From: Lucinisca nassula
Lineage: Eukaryota > Mollusca > Bivalvia > Lucinida > Lucinidae
Assembly: GCA_963580285.1 (NCBI GenBank)
Contig: OY757011.1
Coordinates: 96,145,650-96,209,649, forward strand
Direction of reading: 5' to 3'
DNA: 64,000 nt
The translations under genes were made by a program, and so were the position numbers. The notes under the pieces were generated by a model. It ran no database searches, was not told the DNA's origin, and worked only from the letters and a program-made list of their open reading frames with translations. This document shows, in pieces, positions 62,156-64,000 of this stretch (positions are counted from its first letter, which is position 1; every line of letters begins with the position of its first letter).

Positions 62156-62362
62156 ACGTAAAATTCCTATATTAAGACCACCTTTGTGACTGTTCAAAAG
62201 TGGTCTTAAAGACCTGTTTTGAACCGTCCCAAAGGTGGTCCCTGGCCAGAGGAGACTATGAGCAGAAAACACAAAGAAAGATTAAGTGTACCCTTCAAAA
62301 TAAGCTTTTTAAGCAGAATTAGTCTTAATTTTTGGTAGTCTTGATAGCGGAATTTTTCTATA
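62156..62362. mobile_element. MITE I, copy 4
   Basis: GTAAAATTCCTATATTAAGA to GATAGCGGAATTTTTC. The inner GTTCAAAAGTGGTCTTAAAG with CCTGTTTTGAACCG is slightly mismatched. Both CAGT/ACTG termini are degraded. Confidence 0.7.
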
Positions 62363-62384
62363 TTTTCGATTGCTGTTTTCCCTG

Positions 62385-62665
62385 TATCACGAAAACGCGC
62401 CCATATAATTCTGAACCCCATAGACCCCACTTTTATATAGTAAAAGAGGTTTACATGGGGAAACCTTATTTTTCTTATGTCTGCTCTAAAAGATTGTAGG
62501 TCCATCAGAACCACCTCGATAAGATGGTTCTATCTTGTACCCAAAATCTATATTTTGAGCAGAAATAAGAAAAAATATCACAATTTTTTCATATTAAAAT
62601 TATTATTTTTTTTTTTGGTATAATTTACAATATATTTGAATTCAATTTGGCGGTTAATAGTAATG
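62385..62665. mobile_element. palA MITE, diverged
   Basis: TATCACGAAAACGCGCCCAT to AATAGTAATG. The hairpin is weakened (AGAACCACCTCGAT, AAGATGGTTCTATCTTG). It directly abuts the next palA at 62666. Confidence 0.75.
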
Positions 62666-63252
62666 CATCACGAAAACACGCCAATATAATTTTGACCCCT
62701 TCGTACCCACATTTATATAGTAAAACTGGGATTTACAGGGGTAAACCTTATTTTTCTTATTTTCGCTACAAAATAAAGATTGTGGGTACTCGTTAGAACC
62801 GCCTCGATGAGGCGGTTCTAACGAGTAACAACAGTCTATATTCGAGGCGGTTCTAAGGAGTACCCACAATCTATATTTTGAGCAGAAATAAGTAAAATGT
62901 CATTACGATAACACACCGGTGCGACAAAGTGCATTATTTCACATCTCTAAAATCGCTACTTTTCTGATGAAAATATGTTACTTTCTTATTTAAACTCCAA
63001 ACATAGGTTGTGAGTGCTTGTTAGAACCTCCTCATTGAGGCGGTTCTAACGAGTAGCCACAATCTGTTTGTTGGAGCAGAAATAAGGAAAATAATGTATA
63101 CCCCAGTAAACCCTATTTTCTCTATATAAAGTTGGGTTTAGGGGGTCTTTATTTCACGGACTTGTTCACGTGATGTCACATATTTTCATCTTAAAATGTT
63201 CGATTTTTGGCGGTAAAATTTACTATGTATTTGTATAGACGTATTTTCCATA
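62666..63252. mobile_element. palA MITE split by palB
   Basis: The left part (62666-62900) runs from CATCACGAAAACACGCCAAT through a hairpin with a doubled right arm to GCAGAAATAAGTAAAATGT. The right part (63176-63252) resumes TCACATATTTTCATCTTAAA and ends TGTATAGACGTATTTTCC. Together they make one normal palA. Confidence 0.88.
62901..63175. mobile_element. palB MITE, full length, nested in palA
   Basis: CATTACGATAACACACCGGT to CACGGACTTGTTCACGTGATG. The flanking bases are T on the left (AAATGT) and T on the right (TCACAT), giving at most a 1-base target duplication. This fixes both ends of palB. Confidence 0.92.
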
Positions 63253-63707
63253 CCGATATTATTTTAACGCAGTCTACAAGGGAACTAAATCCATAAACTA
63301 AGCCTAATCCTTTATTGCAGTTATTTCCCCGTTGACCGCTGACCGTTCATCGATAAGAATCGGAACAAGTGTACCTGTATTATTAGAAGCATTTTGATTT
63401 GCCTGTATATTTCTGAACGAGAATCTCGCCGTTTTGTGAGATTTGAGTGTTTTTGTATTGAGAACAAAATTGTTATCAGGATCAGTGAAACGTTAGTTCT
63501 ATATCATAGTTTAGAAGTACGAGTGTATGTTATATCCAAATCGATGCAGTCTGACAAAGTTGGTTACATTACGTTGTCTTGGATATCACTTTGGTTGTAT
63601 ATGTTTTGATGCACTTGACCAAATTGCATGTGCGCGGCATAGATTGCGTTCTTTCATATATCTAAACGGTTTTTTTCCTAATGAAAATTTGTGAAAGTTT
63701 AATTATT
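63253..63707. other. No gene recognised; palB trace
   Basis: Unassigned up to about 63610. 63613-63700 has a palB-like trace (GTGCGCGGCATAGATTGCG, CATATATCTAAACGG, CCTAATGAAAATTTGTG). Confidence 0.4.
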
Positions 63708-63948
63708 TGAGCCCCGCCAAGCGAATTTGTGTCTTCGAGCATTCCGTCATGACAAGTTTTAACTGCGCATGCCCAGCCATTATTAGAGGGGCCAGGGATA
63801 TGGCTTTCTGTCTGAAGGTTCCTCTTGATTTACTGCTTGTATGAGCGAGCAGCGAAGGCTCTTGCGAGACTGCGCGGATGCGCAGGCTCGCATGGACCTT
63901 CGCTGCTCGCTTGGGCGATAAGTACCAAAATCGCGTGACGGAGCCCAA
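63708..63948. mobile_element. MITE J, copy 3, full length
   Basis: TGAGCCCCGCCAAGCGAATT to GTACCAAAATCGCGTGACGG, GAGCCCA. It is inverted relative to 45385. The hairpin GCGAGCAGCGAAGG / CCTTCGCTGCTCGC around CTGCGCGGATGCGCAG is nearly perfect. Confidence 0.82.
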
Positions 63949-64000
63949 TTTTATGCTTCAAACGTTGGTTATGGGCGTACATATCCGACGTTACACGTTC

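Noticed and set aside
63703..63948. Open frame beginning MGSVTRFWYLSPKRAAKV, with similar ones at 45420 and 55282
   Set aside because: All three are translations of MITE J across its hairpin.

Overview
The window looks like intergenic and gene-bearing DNA from a mollusc, probably a bivalve. It is AT-rich, has intron signals, no bacterial gene layout, many SINEs with target-site duplications, dense palindromic MITEs, a Penelope-like element, a mariner relic, an I/jockey-group LINE and a short TTAGGG array. The palindromic 'GATCAGACGCCGCG' repeats and the GTTAAAC-tailed SINEs are of kinds I associate with heterodont bivalves; that placement is inference. I see only two convincing host genes.

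Host genes: two tandem, same-strand, coding-intronless rhodopsin-class GPCRs at 42,128-43,414 and 52,686-53,954. Both resemble allatostatin-A (buccalin)/galanin-type receptors. They share the 7TM core, a 3' splice acceptor exactly 8 nt before the chosen ATG, and an identical C-terminal CAQTDL that fits a class I PDZ ligand. Their ectodomains and most of their cytoplasmic tails differ. They look like a local gene duplication, probably serving neuropeptide signalling.

Layout. 0.4-2.3 kb: an old direct duplication carrying palA elements. 6.37-8.06 kb: a ~41-bp minisatellite. 10.06-12.41 kb: a dead Penelope-like RT gene split by repeat M, followed by an M inverted repeat (12.7-13.3 kb). 15.3-16.25 kb: a dead mariner. 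13.8-17.6 and 25.1-27.2 kb: two copies of a segmental duplication, each with different later insertions. 27.9-29.0 kb: a LINE endonuclease fragment joined to repeat M. 32.88 kb: the TTAGGG array. 34.09-39.01 kb: a LINE with an intact 1,276-residue EN-RT-RNaseH ORF2 and an ORF1 broken at two C tracts. 40-64 kb: the two receptors within dense SINEs and MITEs.

Repeat names used here (mine): palA and palB are related MITEs of about 250-300 bp with CATYACG ends and a shared inner hairpin (ACTCGTTAGAACCGCCTC). SINE-V has a GTTAAAC tail and no visible tRNA head; SINE-T, SINE-E and SINE-L have tRNA heads. F, G, I and J are other MITEs; D, H and M are dispersed repeats; K, N, O and R are hairpins. Repeat boundaries were read by eye and may be off by several bases.
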